Positions 11,167 to 24,300 of a DNA stretch of 64,000 bases are shown here, in pieces. This DNA is from Burhinus oedicnemus (taxonomy: Eukaryota; Chordata; Aves; Charadriiformes; Burhinidae). How positions within the stretch are numbered: position 1 is the stretch's first letter; every line of letters begins with the position of its first letter. The notes under the pieces are model-generated. The model saw nothing but the letters and a program-made list of their open reading frames with translations, was not told where the DNA came from and made no database searches. The DNA lies in assembly GCA_008921705.1 (NCBI GenBank), contig VFFE01007013.1:1605216-1669215 (forward strand). The letters are read 5' to 3'. The position numbers were made by a program, and so were the translations under genes.

Positions 11167-14100
11167 TCCTCATGGCCTGGAAGAATTACTGATTTTAGCG
11201 CACGATTCGATAAAGCTAGCTACAATTGCAAACTGCCGTGATTTACATGCTCTGCTAAAAACCCTCTTCTCTGCCACGTTCCCCTGAGTTAAGAGGATTA
11301 AGTGCAACATTTAGGTTCTCCCTCTTCCTTACAACAGACACCTGTTGAGCACCCACCTTCTAGGTGCAGCCAGCAGTTTTTAGGGATTGCTCTTCCGTTG
11401 GAGCACCCTCTCAGCCCCCCTGAAGGCAGCCTGGCTGTGCCTGGAGACCTCACCCTCCCTGTCCTGTCTCGCTGCCTGGTGGCACAGGGGTCTGTTGCTC
11501 TGGAGGTGCTGGCTTTTCCAGTTGTTGCCCTGAGGAGTCTCTGAAATGATCTTTGGAAATGGGATAGGAATGCAGACTGTGTTTCTGCAGCTGTGTCGTG
11601 GCCTGAAGGATGAGGAATGATGAGGTTAGTGGGAAACCCTTCCTGAGCCCCCTCCTTGGCACAGTAGCTGCCACCGCTGGCTTCTCCTTGCCTCGTGGGG
11701 TATTGTCACCCAGCACCTTAGGGCATATGAGCATTTATCTGATACTACTTTTGTTACCCCATTTGGGCTTTGGTGCATGTAGGACACCACAGCTGAAGTA
11801 CTCCTGTCTCTCCAGCAGCAGAGACAAAGGCTCTTGAGAAGCTACGCGTTTTTAAGAGAGATGCATACAGAGCTTCCACAACACCTAAAGGAGGAATTTC
11901 AGGACCTGGCAGTGGATTTAAGCACCTAAATTATCTAAATCCCTCTCTAGCAAAGTGAGGTTTTTCCTTTGGGGGGGAGGGTGGGGGGGTGTACTGCTAT
12001 TGTTCCTTCTGCACACATGTATCTTTAAACTTACGAATTGCACTATGAAAACTCACAAGAGTGAGGATCCCTCACATGTACTTTACGTCTAGCACAAATA
12101 CACATTAGTTTGAATTCTGGCTTCGTAGTTTTTGGGGTTTTTTTCAGCCTGGAGGTAGGTGTTCCAGATGCGACTGCTGTTACACACGTGCAATGGAAAC
12201 AGGATTTCTGTAGCTGGTTAAGCACTCTTGGATCCTGCAGGATATAGACATTACTATTATAATAATGGTTATGGTAGTTTCCCAGGTAGGTGATAAATCT
12301 ATCGCTTAATCTGTCCCTTAATTAGACAGCCAGTGAAACATCACTATCTGGAATAAAAGGAGATTCAAGTGAGATCGGTGTTTAAAATCTAAAATTCAGA
12401 TTATCCTTTCCTTGATGAAGATGGGGGGGGGCTGTTGAAAAATAACAAACTCCAGTGACTTTTATGTGGTATCCTCTTGTCTTATCAAAAAAACACAGAT
12501 TCAAATTGCAGAAGCCTTAGTGGACCCAGCGGAGAAAAGTCTTTAAGTTTAATCCTACCAGGCATTTTAAAACCATGAGACGATACAAAGCACAGATCTT
12601 AAAAGGCAAAATGAAACGCTTAATCTTCATCAGTTAAAAAAAGGCCACTCCAATAACACAGAAGACTATGTAACTTTGAGGAGAGGGTTTAAGCGGTTAC
12701 TGCAACCTCACTAAACTGGGATGGTGAGACCTGGGAACAGGAGACGTGCACGGGGGTTTTGGCTTTGACTCAATATTGCGGGGTCAGTGCACCCGAAATC
12801 TAGACCAGACTCTGTAAATTGAGATCCTGGCTCACTCGGGGCCCTTTTGTGCGGGAACATCCTGAAGCGCTTCAATAACTCGAACAGAGCAGGATGAGCC
12901 GTGCGCGTCCCCACCGTGCTGAAGAAAGGGCCAAAGCGGTGTGGGAAGGTGGCTTGGCTGGTACATCTTGTACAGTGACAGATTGCTCACCTGGCTTGGA
13001 GGTCTCCTGCCCACTAGCTGCGGCCCTTGTAAAGAGCGCTGCAGCCTTCCTATGGCTTCTGGGTTAATATTATTATTATTATTACTATGCACTTGGCATC
13101 AAACCCACATGAGCTGCTTTCTCAAAAGGGCTTAGAATAGAGAATAAATTACAGTTTTTGCAGGGGGGGAAAAAGGAAGAGTGGGTCAATCAGTTTAAAA
13201 TTTCACCCAGCGCTAGCTTGCAGCAGCTCTGCTAGGGCTGCGTAACTTCTTATTCCACGAACTTCTAACAGGATGCGTTTGAAGCTGGGCTGTGGCTGCA
13301 GTTCATCCTTTCCTTTCCTCTCTTATTTTTTACCAATGTAATCTGTGTCTTTCAATTAAAAAAAAAAAAGTGCTTTCTACACCCAAATCAATGTGTTAGA
13401 CTGAGTGCCTCTGATGCAACAGGTGGTTTAAAGATGAAAGAGGTTTGCATTTAGGGTATTTTTAGCTGATTGGTAACATAACAAGCGGCTTATGCCTGTG
13501 GCCTTAAATGTGAGTGGCAGGGGCTTGTCACTCATAAAGCCTTATCTGATGCAGAAGATTTCCTCCATCTGGAGCTTCTCTGTTCTGCCAACTTCTGTCC
13601 TACTGCGGAGAAGCTGTAAGGGTTGGATCATTAATTAATAATATCCTAAGGATATTGTCTTAAGCCAGTGCAGTAAAACAAAGCACTGATTTACTGAGTT
13701 GTTTCTTTTTCCTGCCTTGAAAGACTTTAAAAAAAAACACAAACAACCCTCATATGCACAAACCCCCCCCCCAGAAACCAAACCCCAGAAGGTTTGTTGT
13801 ATTGGCAAAATCTAGACATAGGGAAACTGCTGCCTGTGCTGGGTGGTGGGGGAAGAGCGGGAAAAACCCCGTCTTGCTTCCTCCTCTGCCAGGAACAGAG
13901 TGTCTATAAAACAGCTGAGCTAGTTTACAAAACCCCCTGCAAACTGGGCTGAAAGCAGCGCTGCCTCAACAGCAGCCCTCGGGATGTCCTATGTGGCCTT
14001 GGTGGCCCTGGCTGGGACAGACATGTCCAGCCAGGGTCAGTCTCTGCAGAAGCACTGCTTTTGGAGGAGATGTGCAGGTTAATACCAGCCATGGACCTTC

Positions 14101-14668
14101 CCCCCTCCCAAAGCCACCAATTATTTTTTCCTAAGGGAGCTACTTTTAATTTATATCGGCTTAACTCAGATCAAAATCGGGACTGGTATGTCAATAAACC
14201 CACAGACCACTGTCCTGCCGGGGTGTGAATTGGTGCTCTTTTACTTAGACCTGCTTGCATTCATTTCATATACCAACATAATCATCTGGCATTAGCATCC
14301 AGATGAGGGTATTATTAGAAGAGGAAAATTAACATGACATATCAGAGGTGACATTCAAATACAAAGTCCCCACCATTTTCTTGACTCAAGTTCTGCAATT
14401 ACAAAAAAACGAGCCCATTACGTGCTGGGGGTCCTTTCAAGCTGCAGGGCAGCCTTGCAGGCGGGGAGCGCAGCAGTAACGCAAGCCGCACTTTGTGTTC
14501 AAACAGTGTTTGACAGCATTAAAAATAACATAGGCTGATCTAACCTCCACGTCTCCATTCAGGTGCCTGACAATGGCAGCGGCGTTGTTTTATTATAGAT
14601 TGAAGTGCATTTTCCTTTGACTAGCTTTTCTTTCCCCTTCGGAGAACACTGCGGAGATCTAGATGTGC
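11167..14668. other. Gene-free stretch
   Basis: No gene is supported. It holds a short (ATT)n run at 13067-13086, G or C runs near 11972-11988, 12423-12430 and 13766-13772, and an A run near 13360. The stretch 11912-11945 (gatttaagcacctaaattatctaaat) resembles the ancient 'gatttaggcacctaa' repeats but is too short to call. Confidence 0.4.
13067..13086. repeat. (ATT)n microsatellite
   Basis: About six consecutive ATT triplets occur here. Confidence 0.85.
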
Positions 14669-14689
14669 TTTTTTTTTTTTTTTTTTTTT
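14669..14689. repeat. T homopolymer, about 21 bases
   Basis: An uninterrupted T run begins after 'agatgtgc' and ends before 'gggtgcatcg'. Read on the minus strand it is a long A tail, but no retrosequence body was recognised next to it. Confidence 0.9.
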
Positions 14690-15290
14690 GGGTGCATCGA
14701 GACAGCTGGGGGTATTTTCTTCTTGCTCTTGTCTTTCCCATGGCGCGGGCTGTCCCCTGCAGTTGGCTGAGGGGGCCCAGCATCTCCGCCACCCCGTCGG
14801 GGACTGAGCCCCCCGCTCCCGTTTTGAGGGCAGCATTGAGTATTTGGTGAGCGGCGAGAGGCTGTTGGCAGGGGATAAGAAACGAAGGTGCAACAGATCT
14901 GCCACAATGGTGCTGTTTGACTTTTCACACCACTGGCAGCAGTGCGGCGGGGGGAGGGAGGAGAGGATCTGGGGGTCGATCTGGCCGTGGGTTAATCTAT
15001 CCTGACAGCAGAGCTGTCAAGGTATCTTTGCTTAATGGGACCTGGAGATAATTGGATTTAGCAGTCGGGGCCAAGCCGTGAACCCCAGGGCGAAGGGGAT
15101 GGTAATTTGGATTTCCCCGCCGTGGAGGGGTCGAGGTGGCTGCCTGGCCGGGATGCGGCGGGGGACGAGCCCCCACTACAGCCCCTCTGCACAGAGCTTG
15201 GGGAGATGAGCCAGAAACCACAGCATCCTCCTCAGGGTGAAATCCCTTTTGGCATCACCTTCTTCCCCTCCCCTTGTCCTAGCTGGCTTC
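14690..15290. other. GC-rich segment between two T tracts
   Basis: This roughly 600-base GC-rich, CpG-containing segment lies between two T tracts of about 20 bases. Overlapping open frames on both strands carry no motif. The minus-strand A-tail reading of either tract does not lead into a recognisable gene copy. Confidence 0.4.
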
Positions 15291-15310
15291 TTTTTTTTTT
15301 TTTTTTTTTT
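15291..15310. repeat. T homopolymer, about 20 bases
   Basis: A T run is followed by 'ccccctaatgg'. It has the same orientation as the tract at 14669. Confidence 0.9.
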
Positions 15311-18300
15311 CCCCCTAATGGTTAATCTCAAAGGAATATTTTAAGAACAAATCATATTGATATAAAATTGTGCTTTTTGTTTTTTTTTAAACAGTAGTCT
15401 TATACAGAGTTTCGAGCCATCCTTAGGAAATAATAATAATAAAAGTTAAAGAAGTCAGAGTGAAAAGCAAGATGAAACACAATTATACCAAAAAAGTAAT
15501 TTAAAATGCAAATTTGCCGGAGAAACTGCAAACCCCTAATTGTGGCATTTTCTCTTATCGTTGCTTCAAAAGCTCTGTGTGCTACCTTCCTCCCTCCGGG
15601 AAGGGCCTCAGCCGCGGCTGTGCTGCCACACTCTGACCTCTGCAGCGAAATACGGGTGACCCGAAATAAAAGCAGGAGGAGAGAGGGGAAGGAGGGGGCC
15701 GGGGCACCTTCACTCCCTGAAGCTGGGTGGTCCGTGGCTGGGTGCCTGCCCCATGGACAGGGCTGGGAGAGATGCTATGTAGGGAAAAGGCTGTGAATGT
15801 GTAGGTCTGGAGAAGGCTAACCTGCTGCGTGTACCTTCAGGTCAGTCTTCAATGGCGAAAAAACTGTAATTGCACTTCAAAAAAATTTTAGCTGAGAAAT
15901 TTGAAAATACTCCAGCTATTGAGATACCTTTGCACAGACCCTGGTAAGAAAAGACCTAACAAGAATATATTTAGTTGTTGAGCAAAACTTTTGTAGCTCT
16001 GGAAAGTTGTCCTTGGGGGCTAAAATTCCCAGTTGGGCTGTGTAGCGGACATCACCGATGCACTGCACGTACCACCGTGGCCTCCTGGCCAGCACCTCTC
16101 CCCTCTGCTTGGGGCAGCCAGGGGCAGAGGGGCCTCACTGGTGTCCTCTCCCCTGGCTCGATGTGCAGCCACTGTCAAGCATTACAGTAGAGGTACCAGT
16201 CTTTGCCAGCCAGCACATGGATGTGTGGCCACAGTCTGGCCATCAAAGATGTCCTCAAGGACATCACAGAGGCAATTACACCTCATGGTCTCAGGCAGGC
16301 CTTTCATGAACATGTCTAAGCGCTTTCTGAAGCTGTTTGTACTTTAATGTTTGCAAGAACCCCATGCAATTAGTCCCGTGGATTTACTCTTATTTTTGGG
16401 TGGCCTTGGAGAGTCTTGGGCCAGGCTTTGGGCTCAGCATCTCACAGTGAATTCAGAGGAACTGGGTGGGGAATCACCTGTTCAGCCGTACTGTGGCCTT
16501 CCCAGCTTGTGGGCTGGGCCACTTTTTATTTAATTATGCATTATATATGAACTTGAGGTGCCCCGAGGCTTTCTGATTACCGAAAGGGAGTGGAGTCATT
16601 TTTGGAAGCACTGAGCACCGTGGGAGGGGCTGACACCTCCCCCCAAAACCACCATTTTCACTGCACATGCTGCCCAGGGCAGTGACCGCCAGCAGGGTGG
16701 CATGAGTCACCCGGCGTGTCCCCACCTGCCACGGGACCACGAGGTTTGCTCCAGCACGGGAGGAAACAGCAGTCTCAGGTTTCCTCTCAAAGGCACTAAG
16801 TGGTCGGGGACCTCTGGCCAAAATCGCAGAATCACAGATGGGATTTGCTGGCCTTGTGCTCGCCACAGTTGCAGGACCCGTACGTTTCCCTTTCCAGCCC
16901 CCTCTGTGCTGTAGGGTGCTGTATCTTTGCCTGAAATTTTGGCGATGCGCTGAGCCAAAGCACTGACTTTGTCTTTTCCCAGCAAGGTTTCACAGAGGCC
17001 GGAGCACATCTGGGATAATGGGTAGGATGTCTCTCAGGTGCTTGCCGGCGTCTCGAGCTATGGTGGGTCTGGGGGTGCTGGGGTGGGAGGTTTTTCTTGT
17101 GCCTCTAACCCAGCAGGGCGCTAGTGCAAGCAGTGGAAAAGCCATGCCAGGGTATCACCTTTTTCACAGTCCTTGCCAGGACCTGGAAAGGAGTAGGTGG
17201 AAAAAGGGGCTGAAGGCAGGCATATGACATCATTTCCACTCACACAAGGAGCTCAGGAGATAGTCGAACAGGTTGCGCTGGTCCAAACGCTCGCCCAGTC
17301 CCGCTCTCTGTTTTGCCTCTTTCTCATTGCAGCACGAGCGGTGGAGCCACATCAGCCCATTTGGTGACTCATGGCTTAGTTTAAATCCACCCCCATCAGT
17401 AACGCGGGCTCAGATCCTTGCACTGAAGGGCCTGAGCTGCATCCTGCTGTGCTGGCATCTAGGATGGGAGCTGCAGGATGAAGAGGGGTCGTGGGACCAG
17501 TTTCTGGGCAGCCACGTGTAGGACCTGCTGTTGCAGTGGCTGCCGGTCACTGCTTAATTCTGCTTATCGTCGGTCTGCCTTTTGCAGGCTCTGGTCTGCT
17601 TCTTAGGATTGCGTCCTGCACAACGGCTCTTCAGCCACATGAGGCTGAGTTCCCCCGTGATTCCCCACCAAAGGCGCAGTGGAGCACGAGGAGGGCTTCA
17701 CAACCACTATGCTGACTCTTAGGGGATAGATTTGTCACTGTAGGGCATCAGGATGCTCTAAAACAAGGGGTTCCTTGGGGTGGCTGCTGGCATCTCCTCT
17801 GCGCTTGCATATGCTGGGTGACACTTGTGGCGCAGCCAGTCCCACGCTACTTCGGTCTGTGGCAGAGAGGGGACGGGGCTTTGCAGACAGGCTGGCATGT
17901 GTATTGCTATCCAGGCTGCGTTGGGTGAAGTGATTATTGCTTGGCACATCCAGCTTCGTTTAACTGCGTGAACAGCTTGCTCAGCAGGTACAGCGCCAGC
18001 TGGACGCACGGTCACAAATGGAAGCACCAAGGAAGAGGCATTCGCATAATCCCAGTATCAAAACCTGACTCTTAAAGGCCAGAGTATGTTGTTTTTCTTG
18101 AGCGGAGATGTGTATTGGGATCTTGAATTATTAACACAACCTTATGCTGGAGATATACATTAGATGTGGAAATCTTTGGTGTGACCACCTGTGGGTGACC
18201 TTTTTCAGCTGGATGTTGCCAATCTCATTGACTTGATCAGTACTTTATCAAACAAAGTCTCACATTTTCTCTGGAAATACTTATATAGCACTGCTTACCT

Positions 18301-21300
18301 CGTGACCTAATGACATGGTTTAATTTGGCACTTCGTCATTATTGCTACTGTTACCGTGCTCCGAAAGCACTCCAGCTTTGCCTGGAGTCCTCTCTGTGCG
18401 AGGGCCGACCAGGAGGGCAGCAGCAGCAGCTGGCTTAAGGAGCTTAAAGCAGCAAATTAAAAGTTGCAAAATGAGCTTCCAAATATTATACCTGCCCCAA
18501 GCCTGGGTTGGATGTTGTCCACATTCAAACACGGGCATCACCCCAGTCCTGAAAGCTTCTAATGGCTTTCATCCAAAGATCTCAGAAAGCTAACCGCTAC
18601 ATACAAATAATAATTAAAAAGCTGTTTATAAAGCCAAAATGTGGGGCATCTGTAGTTCATCTAGCTGGGTGAAGGCAGCGGGCGCTCGCTTTCATGCTAG
18701 CTGTGATGCGACGCTCCAATTTTGGAGCTGAAGGCTGGGTGCTTGCATGCAGGCAAGGGAGCTGCAGCCCACCGGTCATGGCGTGACAGCGGCAGAGCTG
18801 AGCAAAGATTATTTATTTCCACGTAGCAGAGCCATAATGAAAAACTTCGTGCCTCAGACAGGCGCAGTGCTCACCTGGCTCCTTCTGAGCTGATGGATGG
18901 GAAAGTGAATGAGATTTTACTTGCCTGTGGAAAAAAAATCCACAAGGAAAGCCAGCCTGAGCTCACCTCATTGGAAAGGCTGCTGGGGACTTTTAAAGCC
19001 ATTTTTGGGGGTAGGGCAGCAGTGAAGTAATTACTATCTGAACGCGTGCATACAATAAAATGGGTATGTTTTCTAAATGGTCTCTTTTAAAGCAAAACTG
19101 AGTAGTAAGTAGGAATGCTTCCCTGCAGGCTGGCAGAAGGACACAGTTGGTATCACACGTTTTAGCAGCTGGCATGTTAATGAGGCCATTTTTATTGAAA
19201 TGAGCTAAATACTATTAACATTTGTGGACTCCCAACTGATTTCTGAAGCATTTATTGAACTTCAAAAAGTGCTTCAAGAATCAATTAAAAATAATTTTTC
19301 AGATTTGATAGAAAGAAGACCAAAGAAAATTCTGCCGTCACGTTTATGTTTATCTGAACAGATCTTACCTTTGTGTCGCTGACTTTAAACAGTTTCTTCT
19401 CTTTTTTCCTTTCTGTGTTCTAAATAATGCTGAAAAATATCTCTTTTGAGAAAGTGATAAGGTAGTTTGTAGCCAAGATGATTTTGTTTGGTGCGGGTTT
19501 TCTCCTATGCGGGAGGATGGTCGGTGTGTGGTTGAAAGTGCATATATGACTTTGTTATACAGTGATTGCACTTGGCCATTTTTACCACTGAATTTAAAAG
19601 TGTATTTAAATTATTAACTAAATTATTCATTAAAATATTAAAAAGTTTTAGAAAGGAAGAAAGCAATGAAGTGGTGTCTGGCTTGGCGTTGCAGGAGGAG
19701 TGGATGGCAAACGGCGCTTCCCATTTCTCTTCTCCCCAGCCAGCTCTGGGGGAAACCCTTGAGTTCTGATCGTTTTTGGGACGCCTGAGCAGCCAGGTCT
19801 GGGAGCACGGTGAGGAGCTGCTTACCACGCCGGCAGTCCATCTAGTTCAGCACGCCCAACCCCACCGTGGCACGGGGAGGTGAGACGCTGCCAACTCCTC
19901 AGCTGCTTCCCTCGGCTACGTGAGAGCTGCAGCCAGCCAATATTTAAAGTGTTGTGACAAGCTCTAGTATCTTCAAGACAGAGTCAATTATGCGGTGCTA
20001 AGGTGAGGGGCTTGTTGGTAAAGACAAATGTTTAAAGGAAAAATCAAGCCATGTTCTTGAAAGAGACATTAATCTAAGCAGCGTGTCAGCCCGCAGATGC
20101 CGGTGGAGTCATTATCCCAAGCTGAAACAACAACCTATGCAATTTTATTTCCCTCATTTTGTATTTTTTGTCACAGCAGGTATTCGTTGCCTGCAAATAC
20201 ATGTAATGTTCATCAAAGACAGTCAACGGTAGCCCTGAGCCTTGACGGTGCACTGGGGCGGCAGGAGCCAGGAGTGCTGCGGTGGCTGGGGGCACCTTCC
20301 AAGCAATGGGCTAACTGTGTCCCATGCAGCCGCTGCAGGAAGCAGTGAATTCAGAAAAAGAGATGACTGACTGGTTTGTTGAAATAAATCTAAATCAGGG
20401 TGGCCAGGTCATCCTCTGGCCTCTTCTAGGGGCTGCAGTGGTGTAGGTGCTCGCTGTCAGATGGGCTTTATGGCCAGAGCAGGAAACCAGCTCATCAGCA
20501 AGGCTCCCAGGAAAGCAAGTTGGTGCATTGAACACTGTGGGAGGGACTGACACAAAAAAACGGAGTGGGAATTTTAGTCCTTACCCCAAGGGCATCTTGC
20601 CTATTTACTAATGAATCCAGCCAGTGGCAGAGAAATGCTGTTGGCTCCATTTAGCGGCTCTGGGGGGGCAGGCAGAGCATAAGAGTATGATCTACAGCTA
20701 TGTACCAAAAATACAGGCTGTTAGGTCTGCATGCAGCCTGCGAGACCACAGCCCGCCACAAATGTGCAACCCTGCAGCAGCTAAAATAAGCAGCGTTTCT
20801 GTCTCTGTACCCATTCCAAAAAGTTGTATCATTGCTTCTAGTTTTATCTCATATCTAACCTGACAATTACTGGCCACTAGGATGATGATTTTTTTCATTG
20901 GTTTCCTTTGAAAGAGAAAAGACAATAAAACAAACCCTCAAAACAAGCAAAAAGATCCCATGATGAAAACACAGCACGTGCAAAAATAAACCAGTAGGAA
21001 AAAAAAAAAAAAAAGACTACTTATTGTATAAATATGCCTAGAAGTGGTTGAGTTTTTTCTCATTCAACTTGAATCCTTTCCCAAACTTTAAAAATAGCCT
21101 GGACGGAAGGAAGGAGAAGGAAACCAGAAGAAACAGCCTGCCACTCCAGTGCCTTTAATAGCAAACCTGTGCTTCCCCAAGCTGCCAGGCAGCCACCCAG
21201 CCAGTGTTTACATGGTGGGAGCATGTCATGCAAGTGAAGGAGGCCAGAGCTCGCCAGGCAGTGAAGGAAGGAGCTTTTCCCACCTTTAAATGCTGGAGGC

Positions 21301-24300
21301 AAGACGCGTAAGCCTAGCAGATCGGGATGGCGTGGAGGAGAGGAGAGGAGGAGGCGAGCGGCTGCGGTGTGGGCTGGAGCTGGGGCAGCAGCACGGGGAG
21401 GTGCAGGCTCATCCCACCAGCAGAAAGTAACGTCCCCAACCTGCTTCCTTCACCCTTCCTTGCTGCCGGTGTCCCCTGCACGCTCGTGCTTCTGGCCGTC
21501 AGGGGTAATGGCATGATGCTGGAACAAGCTTGGTGAACAGCCAGCTGTGATCTAGGTCCCCAAAACCTCCCTACAAAGTCAGAAAACTACAGCTGATGTA
21601 GGAGAAATTACTCTGTTTACATTTCTTCGCTCTTCTGAGTCCAGTTTTGTCGCATGAAAAAGAAACATGGATGATGCAGTTGCCCAAGTTAATTGCTAAA
21701 CATCTTCATTATTCAGCCCTGTGGCAAAACCTGGTTTACTTGCTCACTGTCTCTGGGGCTGCACAGTTGCTTCAAGCTTCATCCAGGGAGGACTTTATCC
21801 TTTTACCATTACGAAAACCACAGACTGTTGCTCATCGTGTGAGACAGCATCCTTGATGAAGTGCATGTGAGCACATGCGAGCACACATGTGAGCACCCAA
21901 GGCACACTTCAATTTCTCACTCTGTTACCCTCTCTGTGAATGATCTCTGTATTTTTCATTTATTTAAAGAGTCCAGGCTCGGTGTTCTGGCTGGCAAAAT
22001 TTGACCTCTTTTTATTAATATCAGTTTCATTCTGATGATGTAGCATGTCTGGGGATCTTGATCATTCTCTTCAAAATACAGATACAAAATCCTTTAGAGG
22101 TACTTTCTGAATAACCAGAAACCCTCTTCCAACCTCTTTTTGCTGAGGTTCACGTTATTCACTCAATTTGCAGGACAGGGGCAGCGCACAGGTAAGCCTG
22201 ATAAATGAGGGCCATGAGCATCACCGCAGCAGAAATCAATCCAAGATGTGCTTGTGGCTGTGCTGTAGTTTCAACACACAAGTAATTAACACATTAAAAT
22301 AAAAAGCCCAGCCAAGGTGTTTGGTGATAAAGGCAACGTTCAAAAGCTCCATAAATTAATCCCTGGGTAGGGCTGGGAGTCCCTGAGCCCAGGGGCCACC
22401 ATGGGGCTGGAGGCTGGGCAGGGGTAAGGGTTGGCTCCAGCCCTGGCATTGTGCAACTGGGCACAAATCCAGCGGGTTATTGTTTGTTGGTTTTAACATT
22501 GCTTAGATGATTTGCCTAGGTCTTTTTGGACGCTGAATGGCTTTATGGCAGCTGCTGCCTGGAAAGCTCCGCATGCCAGGGCCCTAATCCTGAAATAGTT
22601 ATTTAGGTGATAACTCTTACAAAGATTAATAGCTTCATTCAACTGGGATGGGATTGTTCCCAGTAATTAACTGTGCAAGAGTTTGCTGGAGGATGATGTA
22701 CCTGAAGACTTGAAGTCAGCAAGGGGATGTGATAACCAAGAGGTGTTGGAGGAGGCAGAAAGAATAACTGAGACAATGGCATTAGTGAGAAAAGATTTCA
22801 GTTTAAGTCTTCTTACAGCCATACAGCTTCTCTCCTATAGTTTATTCTTGGTCTTATTTCTGTTTTTTTTTTCTCTGTTTCTTTCTACAAGTCTCCGTTT
22901 CCACCTGTTGTTGTTCAGGGAAATCCACCTCACCCACCCCTGGCTGCCATGGTGCCTTTGCACCTTTGCTGCTGCAGGGAGGGTCCTTGCTCCTCTGCCC
23001 AGTTTGGCCATGAGGAGCCCTAGCAGTGCCTCCGTGGGAAGCTTTGCAGTTTGGATGCCGTTTCACTTATTTCTAATTTTTTTAAATGAGAATATGTGCT
23101 AGTGGCAGGGGCCTTGCCCACAGGACCCCAGCATGCCAAAACGAGCGGAGCCAAACGGCATTGGTTGCAGCTCACCGCGCCGCCTGATCCAAGCAGCGCT
23201 TGTTGAAGCTGGACGAGTGCTGGGTGGGATTACTGATTCGTATATGACAGTGTGAAATGTTAAAAACTGGGGCTGGCTCTTGCCTATAGAGAAAGTAGGT
23301 GGCTGCTGATGAGCAGCAAAAAAATTAATTGTTGTTTATTGCCCGAGATGGCAAATAGCTGCTTTCTCTGGCAAATGAGAGCTTAGAGTTGGCACGGGTA
23401 AAGATTACCTCCCGTGCATGAGGCTGTCCCCGGGTGAAGATCTGGGAGGGGTGGAAGGGTTTGCTGAGCAGGGAATGACCTGTACAGGGGCTTGAGAGGG
23501 GAGATCCCAGAACAAACACCATGGCCAAACCTCTCCCCTCTGGGCTTGGCTTTGCTGCCCCGTTTGCTGGGAAGGCGTCTCCTTTTCTGGGACGGACAGC
23601 CCTCGCTCAGCATGTGCAATGAGGAAGAGCTGCAAAGAGCTGCTGAGGTGAATGAACTACCTGAAAACAAGAATGAAAAATGAGCTCAGACGGGACCTGG
23701 CATCTCCTTTATTACTCACCGGGTGACAGCGCCAGCCTCGGCTGCTGTACAAAACCCAGAGGCTTTAACTCGAGGTGACTCACTCACAAAATAACGTTTT
23801 CCCTCCCTCCCCCTCCAACCATTCCTCTTTTCTGAAGTGGTGGTGCCCTCTCCGTCTGCTCGGCACTTCCACCACGCAGGACCACCGGCAGCCAGAGCTT
23901 ACCTCCCTGCCCCTGACGGCTGGCAGCTCTCCCCAGGCAGCAGCAAGGAACTGGGGGCTCCCCCGCAGACGTGCGAGGGAGGCGACAGTCATTTCGGGGA
24001 GATGCACCTGAAAACAAGCAGCCTTCTTGGTATGATGCTGCTGAAGTTGGTGTTGCCCCGCACCTGGCCATAGTCATAGTGCCATGCTGAGCCCTTGCTT
24101 TTTCCAGCTGCTCTCAGCCGTGTTCAAGAAGCACCTCTCTGCCTCCCTAAAAGAAACCAAAAAAAAACCCCACCCAAAAAACCTCTGTAAAAGGGAGAAA
24201 GGGTGTTTCAATGAAATGAGTCAAATGAAAGCATTTTCGTCTGAGCTCTGCTCTCTAATGTCACACTGTGGTCAAAGCGAAGAAACGAAAGGTCAGATGT

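Noticed and set aside
19838..19860. 'tccatctagttcagc' resembling an old CR1-type 3' tail
   Set aside because: The match is under 25 bases and the flanks do not continue it.
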